A DNA stretch of 64,000 bases from Cryobacterium sp. BB307 (GCF_012274275.1 NZ_JAANZA010000001.1:62001-126000), one strand, 5' to 3'. Shown: positions 43,207-52,105, numbered from the stretch's first letter. Program-made: numbers and translations. The notes: a model not told the origin generated them from the sequence alone.

Positions 43207-44691
43207 TCAGAGCTCGATCCAGGTCGTCTTGAGGTCAGTGAACTTGTCGATCGCGTGAGCGCTCTTGTCACGCCCGAACCCACTGCCCTTGACGCCGCCG
43301 AACGGCACCGACATGTCGCCTTCCTCGAAGCAGTTCACCCAGACGATTCCTGCCTTCACGGCGCGGGACACCCGGTGCGCCGCTCCCAGGTCGCGGGTCC
43401 ACACGGATGCGGCGAGGCCGTACTCGGTGCCGTTGGCCACGCGGATCGCCTCTTCCTCGCTGTCCACCGTGATGACGGACAGGACCGGGCCGAATACTTC
43501 CTGCTGCTCGATGCGCATTCCCGGCGTCACGCCGGTGAGGATCGTGGGAGCGATGTAGGAGCCGCCCGGGTGCGCGTCGACGACTGCCCGCTCGGTCGAG
43601 CCCTCGACGATCTCGGCACCGTCGGCGACCGCGTTCCGCACGTGGCCGAGCACGCGTTCGAGGTGTGCCTCGCTGACCAGCGAGCCGAGCGGGGCATCCT
43701 GATCGAGCGGGTCGGCTGGCGCCATCTCGCGCGCCTGGGCCCGAGCGTGCTCGAGGACCTCGTCGACGACGTCGCGGTGCACGACCATGCGGCTGGAGGC
43801 GCTGCACATCTCGCCCTGGTTGTAGAAGGAGCCCCATGCGGTCATGCGGGCTGCCTTCTCGAGGTCAGCATCCGGAAGGATGATGCTCGCCGACTTGCCG
43901 CCGAGCTCAGGCCAGACCCGCTTTCCGTTGGATTCACCGGAGTAGCGCAGGAACGCGCGACCCACTTCTGGGGAGCCGGTGAAGGTGACGATGTCGACGT
44001 CGTGGTGCAGGCCGAGGGCCTTGCCTACGATGTGTCCGCGCCCCGGGACGACGTTGAGCACGCCGTCCGGCAGGCCCGCCTGAAGGGCGAGTTCGGCGAG
44101 CTTCAGCGCTGAGTACGGGGTCTGCTCTGCGGGCTTGAGTACAACACTGTTGCCAGCGACAAGCGAGGGGCCAAGCTTCCACGCGGTCATGGTGAGCGGG
44201 AAGTTCCACGGCACAACCGCGGCGACCACACCCGCCGGCTCACGCGTGATGAGGGCGACGACGTCATCACCAGCGGCCGGGCTCTCGTCGGGTCGCTTGT
44301 CGGCGATCTCGCCGTACCAGCGAATGCAGTTGGCGACCGCGCGCAGCTCGACTCCCAGCGCCTCGCGCACCGGCTTGCCCATCTCGAGGGAAATAGTGAG
44401 CGCCAGGTCGGCGGCGTTCTCCTGGATGAGCTCTGCCCACCGGCGCAGAACGGCGCCGCGCTGGGCGGGACGCAGTCCGCTCCACCGACGGTCCTCGAAC
44501 GCGGCCCGCGCGGTCGCGACCGCTCGGTCGACATCGCGTTCGTTGCCAAGGGCGATCTGGCCGAGAACCGAACCGTCGCGTGGGGCGACCACGCTGAAGA
44601 TTTCCTCGCCGAAGGCATCGACCCAGCCGCCATCGATCAGGTGCTTCGCCGGCAGCACCAGGCTGTCGGCGCTTTCGATCCAGTTCGTCAC
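43207..44691 (-). CDS. puuC: Aldehyde dehydrogenase, PuuC-like
   Basis: 494 aa. Rossmann and catalytic motifs: VVPWNFPLTMTAWKLGPSL, FTGSPEVGRAF, catalytic Glu in ELGGKSAS and catalytic Cys in NQGEMCSASSRM; EVFGPVLSV and PFGGVKGSGFGRD near the end. Coupling to puuD indicates gamma-glutamyl-gamma-aminobutyraldehyde dehydrogenase. GTG 44691 has GAGGGAG 4 nt upstream. First gene of the minus-strand operon ending with the PotA-like ATPase. Genes for PuuA (gamma-glutamylputrescine synthetase) and PuuB (oxidase) are not in the window. Confidence 0.88.
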   Translation of the reverse strand: MTNWIESADSLVLPAKHLIDGGWVDAFGEEIFSVVAPRDGSVLGQIALGNERDVDRAVATARAAFEDRRWSGLRPAQRGAVLRRWAELIQENAADLALTISLEMGKPVREALGVELRAVANCIRWYGEIADKRPDESPAAGDDVVALITREPAGVVAAVVPWNFPLTMTAWKLGPSLVAGNSVVLKPAEQTPYSALKLAELALQAGLPDGVLNVVPGRGHIVGKALGLHHDVDIVTFTGSPEVGRAFLRYSGESNGKRVWPELGGKSASIILPDADLEKAARMTAWGSFYNQGEMCSASSRMVVHRDVVDEVLEHARAQAREMAPADPLDQDAPLGSLVSEAHLERVLGHVRNAVADGAEIVEGSTERAVVDAHPGGSYIAPTILTGVTPGMRIEQQEVFGPVLSVITVDSEEEAIRVANGTEYGLAASVWTRDLGAAHRVSRAVKAGIVWVNCFEEGDMSVPFGGVKGSGFGRDKSAHAIDKFTDLKTTWIEL

Positions 44692-44730
44692 TGCACTCCC
44701 TCAACATCGAACGCGAGATTTCGGACGATT

Positions 44731-44766
44731 GTGGCACACTTTCGCCACTAACGCACTTTCGGTGGT
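44731..44766. promoter_or_regulatory. Repeats in the promoter region of the puuC operon
   Basis: A dyad GTGGC/GCCAC (44731-44735, 44744-44748) overlaps two direct copies of CACTTTCG (44737-44744 and 44754-44761, 17 bp apart). A minus-strand TTGACT lies just upstream (about 44781). Candidate binding site for the Lrp-type or another regulator. Confidence 0.35.
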
Positions 44767-44862
44767 TTATTCTCGCCAGTCAAGGCCTTTGGAGTATTAC
44801 TTAGCGCCGAATTCGTTACCTGGACGAGATGTCTGCTCGCGTTGTGTTCCGGCTTTCGCGCA

Positions 44863-44898
44863 CAAAAAAGTGGGGCCGCCCCGAGGGCGACCCCACTT
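44863..44898 (-). terminator. Rho-independent terminator of the gabTD operon
   Basis: On the minus strand a GC-rich stem (AAGTGGGGTCGCCC with GGGCGGCCCCACTT, one G-T pair, 4-nt loop) is followed directly by a T-run (44864-44869 complement). It begins 12 nt after the gabD stop. This is the only classic stem plus T-run terminator I see in the window. Confidence 0.9.
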
Positions 44899-44910
44899 CT
44901 CGATACCGAA

Positions 44911-46398
44911 CTACCCGAACGGGTCCGGCGTCAGCGTGTACTTGGTCGACAGGTACTCGTGGATGCCCTCGAACCCGCCCTCACGGCCGAGCCCCGACTG
45001 CTTCACCCCGCCGAACGGCGCCGCGGCGTTCGAGACCACGCCGATGTTCAGGCCCATCATTCCGGTGTCAACGGCGTCGATCATCCGCTGCCCGCGCGCG
45101 AGGTCCTTGGTGAACACGTAGCCGACCAGGCCGTACTCGGTCGAGTTGGCCATCCGCACGGCCTCCGCCTCGTCGTTGAACGTCACGATCGACAGCACCG
45201 GCCCGAAGATCTCCTCGCTCAGGATGCTGCTGCCGGGCTGCACGCCCGTGACCACGGTGGGTTCGAAGAAGGTCCCAGGACCGTCGATCGCGGACCCGCC
45301 GGTGACGACCTGCGCACCCCGGCCAACGGCATCCGCGACCAGCTCGGACACCTTCTTGATGGCGTCCTCGTCGATGAGCGGACCGATGGTCACGCCCTCC
45401 TCGGTGCCGCGCCCGACGCGCATCGCCTTGACCCGCTCGGCGACCCGGCGGGAGAACTCGTCGGCGACCGACTCGTGCACGATGAACCGGTTCGCCGCGG
45501 TGCAGGCCTGCCCGATGTTGCGGAACTTCGCGGCCAGGGCGCCGTCGACTGCCTTGTCCAGGTCGGCGTCGTCGAAGACGATGAACGGGGCGTTGCCGCC
45601 GAGCTCCATCGACGTGCGCAGCACCTTGTCGGCCGCCTGCTTCAGCAGCGCGACGCCGACCGGGGTCGACCCGGTGAAGCTGAGCTTGCGCAGCCGGTCA
45701 TCCTCGAGGATCGGCTTCGACACCGCGCTCGAGCTGGACGATGTCACCACGTTCACGACACCGGCGGGCACGCCGACCTCTTCGAGCAGCTTCACGAAAT
45801 ACAGTGTCGTGAGCGGCGTCACCTGCGCGGGCTTGACGATCACCGTGCAGCCGGCGGCGAGCGCAGGGCCGATCTTGCGGGTCGCCATCGCGAGCGGGAA
45901 GTTCCACGGGGTGATCAGGTAGCTGGGGCCGACCGGGCGCTGCGACACGATCATCCGTCCGGTGCCCTCCGGGCTGGTCGCGTAGCGGCCATGGATGCGC
46001 ACCGCCTCCTCGCTGAACCAGCGCAGGAACTCTCCACCGTAAGTGACCTCGCCCTGCGCCTCGGCGAGCGGCTTGCCCATCTCGATCGTCATCAGGAGCG
46101 CAAAGTCGTCGCGGCGCTCCATCATCAAGTCGAACGCGCGGCGCAGCAGTTCGCCGCGCACGCGCGGCGCGGTGGCCGCCCATTGCTCCTGCGCGTTCGC
46201 GGCGGCATCCATCGCCTTCTGCGCGTCCTCGGCGGTGGCGCTCGCGATCGTCTTGATCACGTTGCCGGTGGCCGGGTCCTTGACGTCGAAGGTGGCGCCG
46301 CCGGTCGCATCCACCCACTGCCCGCCGATGTACAGCTGGTGCGGCACGGATGCGAGCAGCTCGCTCTCGCGCGTGCTGGTGGTCATAGTGTCAGTCAT
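44911..46398 (-). CDS. gabD: Succinate-semialdehyde dehydrogenase
   Basis: 495 aa. ITPWNFPLAMATRKIGPALAAGC, FTGSTPVGVALL, catalytic ELGGNAPFIV and GQACTAANRF, and the C-terminal NAAAPFGGVKQSGLGREGG are characteristic of the GabD subfamily. Oxidises succinic semialdehyde to succinate with NAD(P). AAGGAG lies 5 nt before ATG 46398 (the adjacent ATG 46401 would be only 2 nt away). Second gene after gabT. Its substrate would arise from GABA and also from homoprotocatechuate breakdown encoded 5 kb away. Confidence 0.93.
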   Translation of the reverse strand: MTDTMTTSTRESELLASVPHQLYIGGQWVDATGGATFDVKDPATGNVIKTIASATAEDAQKAMDAAANAQEQWAATAPRVRGELLRRAFDLMMERRDDFALLMTIEMGKPLAEAQGEVTYGGEFLRWFSEEAVRIHGRYATSPEGTGRMIVSQRPVGPSYLITPWNFPLAMATRKIGPALAAGCTVIVKPAQVTPLTTLYFVKLLEEVGVPAGVVNVVTSSSSSAVSKPILEDDRLRKLSFTGSTPVGVALLKQAADKVLRTSMELGGNAPFIVFDDADLDKAVDGALAAKFRNIGQACTAANRFIVHESVADEFSRRVAERVKAMRVGRGTEEGVTIGPLIDEDAIKKVSELVADAVGRGAQVVTGGSAIDGPGTFFEPTVVTGVQPGSSILSEEIFGPVLSIVTFNDEAEAVRMANSTEYGLVGYVFTKDLARGQRMIDAVDTGMMGLNIGVVSNAAAPFGGVKQSGLGREGGFEGIHEYLSTKYTLTPDPFG

Positions 46399-46440
46399 CA
46401 TTACTCCTTGTAAGTCACGCTAGGTCGGCCCGCTGGGGGT

Positions 46441-47778
46441 TCACTTCGTGGCTGCGAGCGCCTCGGCCAGCACGTCCAGGCCCTCGTTCAGCAGGGCGTC
46501 GCTGATCGACAGCGGCGGCAGGAACCGGATGACGTTGCCGTAGGTTCCGGCGGTGAGCATGATCACGCCGTGACGGTGCGCGTACGCGGCGAGCGCCTTG
46601 GTGAGCTCGGCATCCGGCTCGGTGGTACCCGGCTTGACCAGCTCGATCGCGATCATCGCGCCGCGGCCGCGCACGTCGCCGATGCGGTCGTCGCCGGCCT
46701 GCAGCTCGGTGAGGCGGGAGATCAGGATGTCTCCCACCTCGACCGCCCGCTCGACCAGGTTCTCCTTGACGATGGTGTCGTAGCTGGCCAGTGCAGCGGC
46801 GCACGCGAGCGGGTTGCCGCCGTAGGTGCCGCCGAGGCCGCTGACCTGCGGCGCGTCGAGGATCTCGGCGCGGCCGGTGATGGCGGCCAGCGGCAGACCG
46901 CCGGCGATGCCCTTGGCGGTTACCAGCACATCCGGGACGATGCCCTCGTGCTCACTCGCGAACAGCGCCCCGGTGCGGGCGAAGCCGGTCTGCACCTCGT
47001 CGGCGATGAACACCACGTTGTTGGCGTTGGCCCACTCGACGATCGCGGGCAGGAAGCCCTCGGCGGGGACGATGAAGCCGCCCTCACCCTGGATCGGCTC
47101 GATCAGGATCGCGGCGAGATTCTCGGCGCCGACCTGCTTCTCGATCACGCTGATGGCTTTCGCCGCCGCCTCGGCGCCGGTGAGCCCATCGTGGTACGGG
47201 TAGGACAGCGGCGCGCGGTACACCTCGGGTGCGAACGGCCCGAAGCCGCTCTTGTACGGCATGCTCTTGGCGGTCAGCGCCATGGTGAGGTTGGTGCGAC
47301 CGTGGTAGGCGTGGTCGAAGACGACGACGGCCTGCTTCTTGGTGTAGGCGCGGGCCACCTTGATGGCGTTCTCGACCGCCTCGGCGCCGCTGTTGAACAG
47401 GGCGGAGCGCTTCTCGAAGTCACCGGGGGTGATGCGGTTGAGCAACTCGGCGACCTCGACGTACGGGCCGTAGGGGGTGATCATGAAGCAGGTGTGGGTG
47501 AAGGCCTCGACCTGCGCCTTGACCGCCTCGACGACCGCGGGTGCGGCGTTGCCGATGGTAGTGACGGCGATGCCGGAACCGAGGTCGATGAAGGTGTTGC
47601 CGTCGACATCGCGCAGCACACCGCCGCCCGCGGATTCGGTGTACACCGGCATGGTGGTGCCGATGGCCGATGAGACCGCCTTGGCCTTGCGCGCCGCCCA
47701 CTCCTGCGAGTTCGGGCCGGGAGCGATCTCACCGGATGTGCGCTGTTGGTCGATGGCTGGGCCGCCCAGAATCGTCAT
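46441..47778 (-). CDS. gabT: 4-aminobutyrate aminotransferase
   Basis: 445 aa class III PLP aminotransferase. LGSGIAVTTIGN, NSGAEAVENAIKVAR, YHGRTNLTMALTAK, FIADEVQTGFARTG and the PLP lysine in VTAKGIAGGLPLAAI are present. Converts GABA and 2-oxoglutarate to succinic semialdehyde and glutamate. ATG 47778 has AAGGAGG at 5 nt. First gene of gabTD, divergent from the PucR-type regulator. Confidence 0.94.
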   Translation of the reverse strand: MTILGGPAIDQQRTSGEIAPGPNSQEWAARKAKAVSSAIGTTMPVYTESAGGGVLRDVDGNTFIDLGSGIAVTTIGNAAPAVVEAVKAQVEAFTHTCFMITPYGPYVEVAELLNRITPGDFEKRSALFNSGAEAVENAIKVARAYTKKQAVVVFDHAYHGRTNLTMALTAKSMPYKSGFGPFAPEVYRAPLSYPYHDGLTGAEAAAKAISVIEKQVGAENLAAILIEPIQGEGGFIVPAEGFLPAIVEWANANNVVFIADEVQTGFARTGALFASEHEGIVPDVLVTAKGIAGGLPLAAITGRAEILDAPQVSGLGGTYGGNPLACAAALASYDTIVKENLVERAVEVGDILISRLTELQAGDDRIGDVRGRGAMIAIELVKPGTTEPDAELTKALAAYAHRHGVIMLTAGTYGNVIRFLPPLSISDALLNEGLDVLAEALAATK

Positions 47779-47856
47779 TGTTCCTCCTTGGATGTCTGGT
47801 TCGAGGCTACGTCTCGGGCGGGACGGATGCAGTGGCATCGATGCACAGCTGGATTC

Positions 47857-47872
47857 TCTCGGTTGTGCGAGA
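47857..47872. promoter_or_regulatory. Dyad in the gabT-pucR divergent region
   Basis: TCTCG and CGAGA flank a 6-nt spacer, ending 8 nt before the regulator start. Candidate operator for the PucR-type protein, unproven. Confidence 0.35.
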
Positions 47873-47880
47873 CTGACACC

Positions 47881-49296
47881 GTGCCCACTGTCTCGGAAAT
47901 CGTGGCGCTGCGGGCGCTCGCGCTGTCCGCGGTGACCCTGCCGCATCCGGATGCCGCGGTGCGCTGGGTCGCGACAAGCGAGCTTCCCGACCCGAGCCCG
48001 TACCTCGAGGGCGGCGAACTGCTGCTGACGACCGGGCTGGTCGACCGCGACGCTGCCGGCTGGGGCGAGTTCGTACGCGTGGTGCTGGAGGCCGGGGTCG
48101 TCGCTGTCGGATTCGGGGTGGGCGTGCGGCATCCGGAACTTCCGGTTGCGCTTGCCGCAGCCGCAGCACGGGACGGTTTGAACCTGTTCGTCGTACCGCA
48201 GCCGACCCCATTCATCGCGGTGAGCAAGGCGGTGGCCGACTCTCTCGCGGACGCCGAACGGGACGAGGACCGGCGCTCGCTCGCCCACCAGCAGGAGTTG
48301 ACGCGCGCTGCCGTGGTCGGCTCGGCTGAGCTGGTGGATGCGCTCGGCCGGATCGTCGGCGGGTCGGCCGCCGTCATCGGCCAGGAGGGTGACGCGCTGT
48401 TCGGGTTTGCAGGGCTTGGCGACCGGGCGCGACCGCTCATTGAGCGGATGCAGCGCGGTGACCGCCGCAGCGCGTTCGCCGAGATTGGTGCGGCGGGCCG
48501 GATGCTGGTGCAACCGGTCGAGCTGCACGGCCGCACCGACGCGTACCTGGTGATCGAGTCGCCGGACGCTCTGAACCCGGCTCAGCGCACGGCGGTGTCG
48601 ACAGCGCTCGCGTTGCTGACGCTCGAGCGCGACCGGGCGCGGGTGGAACGGGATGCCGAGCGGCGCATCCGGGCGGGCGCGGTGTCGCTGCTGCTGCAGG
48701 GGGATGCTGTCGCGGCCGAGGCGGTGCTCGGGGCGCTTCCGTGGGCGTCGGCGCGGGTCGTACGCGCGCGCGGCGCCGCCGTCGGGGAGATTCTGGCGAC
48801 CCTCGAGCACCTGGGTGCGATCGCCACCGTGACGCCCGACGACGAGCTGATCGTGATCTCGCCGGATGAACCGGAACTGCCAGGCCTGCTCGTCGGGGTC
48901 GGACCGGTGCAGCCGCTCGCTGCATTGGGGGTCAGCGACAGCGCCGCGCGGGATGCGCTCGCGGCCGCGTCGCCGGGACGACCGGTGGTGCGCTGGGAGG
49001 AGCTCGCGGGCGAGGGCGTCGACGCGCTGCTGTCGTCGGAGTCGCTCACGTCGTACACGGCGATGCTGCTCGGGCCGGTTCTGGCGCGTCCGGATGCCGG
49101 TGAACTGGTGGCCGCGCTGCGGTCCTTCCTGAAACACAACGGGCAGGTCGGGCCGGCGGCCGCTGAGCTGGGCGTGCACCGCAACACCGTGCGCAACCGG
49201 CTGGCTTTGGCGGAGGACTTGCTCGGGCGTTCCCTGCAGGACCCGCAGGCCCGCGCGGACCTGTGGATCGCACTCAAGCACGTCACCGCTGGTTGA
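47881..49296 (+). CDS. PucR family transcriptional regulator
   Basis: 471 aa from GTG 47881. N-terminal PucR domain (RWVATSELPDPSPYLEGGELLLTTGL, residues about 28-55), a GGDEF-like/central region, and a C-terminal HTH (LRSFLKHNGQVGPAAAELGVHRNTVRNRLALAEDLLG, about 420-455). PucR-type proteins activate gab genes in other actinobacteria (GabR of Corynebacterium glutamicum), so control of gabTD is likely. The stop codon TGA at 49294-49296 lies inside a REP-like element, so the last residues AG* are repeat-encoded. Confidence 0.9.
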   Translation: MPTVSEIVALRALALSAVTLPHPDAAVRWVATSELPDPSPYLEGGELLLTTGLVDRDAAGWGEFVRVVLEAGVVAVGFGVGVRHPELPVALAAAAARDGLNLFVVPQPTPFIAVSKAVADSLADAERDEDRRSLAHQQELTRAAVVGSAELVDALGRIVGGSAAVIGQEGDALFGFAGLGDRARPLIERMQRGDRRSAFAEIGAAGRMLVQPVELHGRTDAYLVIESPDALNPAQRTAVSTALALLTLERDRARVERDAERRIRAGAVSLLLQGDAVAAEAVLGALPWASARVVRARGAAVGEILATLEHLGAIATVTPDDELIVISPDEPELPGLLVGVGPVQPLAALGVSDSAARDALAAASPGRPVVRWEELAGEGVDALLSSESLTSYTAMLLGPVLARPDAGELVAALRSFLKHNGQVGPAAAELGVHRNTVRNRLALAEDLLGRSLQDPQARADLWIALKHVTAG

Positions 49297-49332
49297 GGGA
49301 TTTCGCGCCAGCGAAATCGTCTCGAAACCAGC
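49288..49332 (+). repeat. REP-like element (family E), variant stem
   Basis: GCTGGTTGAGG ... CTCGAAACCAGC with an inner stem GATTTCGC/GCGAAATC instead of the usual GATCGC/GCGATC. The GGTTGA at its left end provides the pucR stop codon. Confidence 0.9.
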
Positions 49333-49340
49333 GTGCCGGG

Positions 49341-49416
49341 GGTGGTTTCGAGACGATCGCTTCGCGATCCCTCAACCACCGGCGTAGACGATCGCTTCGC
49401 GATACTCAACCACCGG
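49341..49416 (-). repeat. Two tandem inverted copies of family E
   Basis: A full inverted copy (49341-49380) followed by a shortened one (49381-49416), both opposite to the copy at 49288-49332. The shortened one provides the TGA stop (49408-49406) of the flavin monooxygenase. Confidence 0.88.
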
Positions 49417-51304
49417 ATGCGCGCATGCAGCCGGCGAAGAAGTCCGTGAGCTCGTCCCGCGCCGTCAGCGGCAGCACGTGCGCGACGTACTGGTCCGGTC
49501 GGACGATCACCAGGCATCCGGTGCGGTCGATGCCGCGCTTGTTGAAGATGTCGCCGCGCTCCGGATCCACGGCGTAGACCTTCTCGTAGTCAATCAACCC
49601 GAACGGCCCGACGCGCGGCAGGAAGATCGGCGGGACCCGGCCCAGGTCGACGTCCTCGTAACTCTGCTGGAAGACGACTTTGAAGTCGAACACGCCGTCC
49701 ACGTCGCTGCCCTCGGGGGTGAACCGTGCGACTGGCGAGTCCCCTGATGTCGCCAGCCACTCGGCCCAGTCGGTCAGCGCCGACGGTTCGCCCGCCGCGG
49801 GGGCATCCGCGAACGCGTACACCCGCCAGCGGCCATCCGCACGGTGATGGTGCCCGAGGTGCACCGGGTTCGCATCCGCGACCCGCAACGCCCGAGCCGA
49901 CTTGAAGCGCTTGCCGATCGGGAATCCGGATGCGAGCTGCTGGTGCGTGGCCTCGCCGGTGATCATCGACGGCTCGTACTGGGTCATGAACCCGGCCGGG
50001 AACTCAGCCGTGGTCACGTAGAACTCGGCGAGCTCGGCTGGGCTTTCGAATTCCTCCGGCTTCTTCGCCATCATGGACGCCCACTCGCGGTCGAAGTCGA
50101 TGAGGTTCTGCGCGACGACCTGCCGTTCAGCCGAGTAGGTCTCCAGGAGCGCCTCTGGGGCGCGTCCATCGAGGACCTGCCCGAGCTTCCAACCCAGGTT
50201 GAAGCCGTCCTGGATGGATACATTCATGCCCTGGCCGGCCTTCGCGCTGTGCGTGTGGCAGGCGTCCCCGGCGATGAATACGCGCGGGGCGCGCTGCCCG
50301 GTGAGCTCCACCGGGACGTCATCGAACTTGTCGGTGACCCGGTGACCGACCTCGTAGACGCTGGACCACGCGACGTTGCGAACGTCGAGCGTGTACGGGT
50401 TCAGGATGGCGTTGGCCTTGGCGATGATCTGCTCGATCGTGGTCTGCCGCACCTGGTGCTGGTCATCAGCGCCGACGGCGCCGAGGTCGACGTACATCCG
50501 GAAGAGGAAGCCGCCCTCGCGCGGGATGAGCAGGATGCTCCCGTTGTCGCGCGACTGGATCGCGCACTTGGTGCGAATGTCGGGGAAGTCGGTGACCGCG
50601 AGCACGTCCATCACACCCCAGGCGTGGAATGACGGAGTGCCCAGGTGCTTGCGGCCGATGGACTCACGCACGGCGCTCTTCGCGCCGTCGCAGCCGACGA
50701 CGTACTTCGCGCGGACGACTCGCTGCTCACCCACGCGCTCGCCGGCGGTGGCCCGCACCGTCACGGCCACCGGATACTCGGCGCCCTCGGTGATCTCCAG
50801 CGTGACGAAGTCCCAGCCATAATCGGGCTTGATGCGGGCCGGGCCATTGGCCGCGAACTCCGCAAAATAGTCCAGCACGCGAGCCTGGTTGACGAGCATG
50901 TGCGGGAACTCGCTGATGCCGTGCGGGTCGTCTTCCGTGCGCTGCGTGCGGATGATGCTGGTCGGGTTCGCCGGGTCCGGCGCCCAGAAGTTCATCGCGG
51001 TCAGCTGGAACGCCTCCGAGATGAGCCGCTCGGCGAAGCCGAAAGCCTGGAACGTCTCGTTGCTGCGCGCCTGGATGCCGTCCGCCTGGCCGATCTCGAG
51101 TCGTCCGGCTCGCCGCTCGATGAGCCGCGTGGTGATCGAGGGGTATTGCGACAGCTGGGCGGCGATGACCATGCCGGCCGGGCCGGAGCCGACGATCAGC
51201 ACGTCCATCTCGTCGGGGAGTTCGTCCGGGCGGTTGAGGCCGGTGCCGGCCGCCGGGAGCACTCTGGGGTCACCGGATACGTAGCCGTGGTGGTGGAACT
51301 GCAT
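49406..51304 (-). CDS. FAD-dependent aromatic monooxygenase (3-hydroxybenzoate 4-hydroxylase / phenol 2-monooxygenase type)
   Basis: 632 aa. N-terminal FAD motif VLIVGSGPAGMVIAAQL (about 34-50), GCDGAKSAVRE (DG motif), RVFIAGDACHTHSAKAGQGMN (second FAD motif), a substrate-binding middle region, and a C-terminal thioredoxin-like domain from about 460 as in phenol hydroxylase. ATG 51304 has AAGGAA 7 nt upstream. Divergent from iclR. It probably makes a catechol; being next to the homoprotocatechuate ring-cleavage operon, a hydroxyphenylacetate substrate is possible, but the family is best known for 3-hydroxybenzoate. Confidence 0.88.
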   Translation of the reverse strand: MQFHHHGYVSGDPRVLPAAGTGLNRPDELPDEMDVLIVGSGPAGMVIAAQLSQYPSITTRLIERRAGRLEIGQADGIQARSNETFQAFGFAERLISEAFQLTAMNFWAPDPANPTSIIRTQRTEDDPHGISEFPHMLVNQARVLDYFAEFAANGPARIKPDYGWDFVTLEITEGAEYPVAVTVRATAGERVGEQRVVRAKYVVGCDGAKSAVRESIGRKHLGTPSFHAWGVMDVLAVTDFPDIRTKCAIQSRDNGSILLIPREGGFLFRMYVDLGAVGADDQHQVRQTTIEQIIAKANAILNPYTLDVRNVAWSSVYEVGHRVTDKFDDVPVELTGQRAPRVFIAGDACHTHSAKAGQGMNVSIQDGFNLGWKLGQVLDGRAPEALLETYSAERQVVAQNLIDFDREWASMMAKKPEEFESPAELAEFYVTTAEFPAGFMTQYEPSMITGEATHQQLASGFPIGKRFKSARALRVADANPVHLGHHHRADGRWRVYAFADAPAAGEPSALTDWAEWLATSGDSPVARFTPEGSDVDGVFDFKVVFQQSYEDVDLGRVPPIFLPRVGPFGLIDYEKVYAVDPERGDIFNKRGIDRTGCLVIVRPDQYVAHVLPLTARDELTDFFAGCMRASGG

Positions 51305-51315
51305 CGTTCGCTTCC

Positions 51316-51344
51316 TTGTCCCGGTCAGGCGCGTGTTCTATAAT
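51316..51344 (+). promoter_or_regulatory. iclR promoter
   Basis: -35 TTGTCC (51316-51321) and -10 TATAAT (51339-51344) with an exact 17-bp spacer, 62 bp before the iclR ATG. The -10 lies within the first operator repeat. Confidence 0.65.
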
Positions 51345-51369
51345 CGAACACCTCGTTCTATTCCAGAAC
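51335..51369. promoter_or_regulatory. Tandem operator pair for the IclR-type regulator
   Basis: GTTCTATAATCGAAC (51335-51349) and GTTCTATTCCAGAAC (51355-51369) share GTTCTAT...GAAC and are exactly 20 bp apart, two helical turns. Each is also a partial dyad. Their place between the divergent monooxygenase and iclR genes, over the iclR -10 box, fits autorepression and control of the monooxygenase. Confidence 0.75.
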
Positions 51370-51406
51370 AGTATCTCGTTTGGTCTAGCGCACCACAAGG
51401 GCAGGG

Positions 51407-52105
51407 ATGAGCACGACCGCACCGCACTCGCAGACGCTGTCGCGCGGCATCCGGATGCTGGAGATACTCGCCGAGTCGACCTCCCCGATGACGATTGCCG
51501 ACGTCGCCGCGGCGCTCGGGGTGCACCGGTCGATCGCGTACCGGATCCTGCGGACGCTCGAGGACCACGGGCTTGTTGTGCGCGACGGCGCCGGGGCAAT
51601 CGAGCTCGGGCCGCGGCTGGCGGCGCTCGCGCGGAGCGTGTCGCGGGACCTGCAGGCGGCGGCACTGCCGGAGCTGACCCTGGTGGCGAACGAACTGCGG
51701 ATGACCGCGTTCGTGTCGGTGCTGGACCAGCACGATGTCGTGACGCTGGTCAGCGTCGAGCCGCGGCACGCGCAGGCGACGGTGGTGCGGCGGCCGGGCA
51801 CGCGGCATCCGCTCTCCCGGGGCGCGCCCGGACTGGCGATCCAGTTGATGTTGACCCCGGCCCAGTGGCGCGCGCTCGAGTCGGAGCACGAGCGGCCGGA
51901 GGCCGAGCTGGCCGCAGCCCGGGGCTATGCGACCAGTCACGACGAGGTGATCGCCGGGCTGTCGTCGGTCGCGGTGCCGCTGGCGATCGCCGGGCAGTCG
52001 CCGGCAGCGGTCGCGGTGGTCTACGTCGCGGCAGGCGAGGACCAGGCCGCGCTCGCCGCGCGCCTAAGCGCGGCCGCCCGCACCATCGCGTCCGAGCTGC
52101 AGTAG
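51407..52105 (+). CDS. IclR family transcriptional regulator
   Basis: 232 aa. N-terminal winged helix (TIADVAAALGVHRSIAYRILRTLEDHGLV, about 28-57) and IclR effector-binding domain (from about 75) ending GLSSVAVPLAIAG...AVAVVYV. ATG 51407 has AGGGCAGGG before it. Divergent from the aromatic monooxygenase; likely sensing its aromatic substrate. A family C palindrome follows 31 nt after the stop. Confidence 0.93.
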   Translation: MSTTAPHSQTLSRGIRMLEILAESTSPMTIADVAAALGVHRSIAYRILRTLEDHGLVVRDGAGAIELGPRLAALARSVSRDLQAAALPELTLVANELRMTAFVSVLDQHDVVTLVSVEPRHAQATVVRRPGTRHPLSRGAPGLAIQLMLTPAQWRALESEHERPEAELAAARGYATSHDEVIAGLSSVAVPLAIAGQSPAAVAVVYVAAGEDQAALAARLSAAARTIASELQ

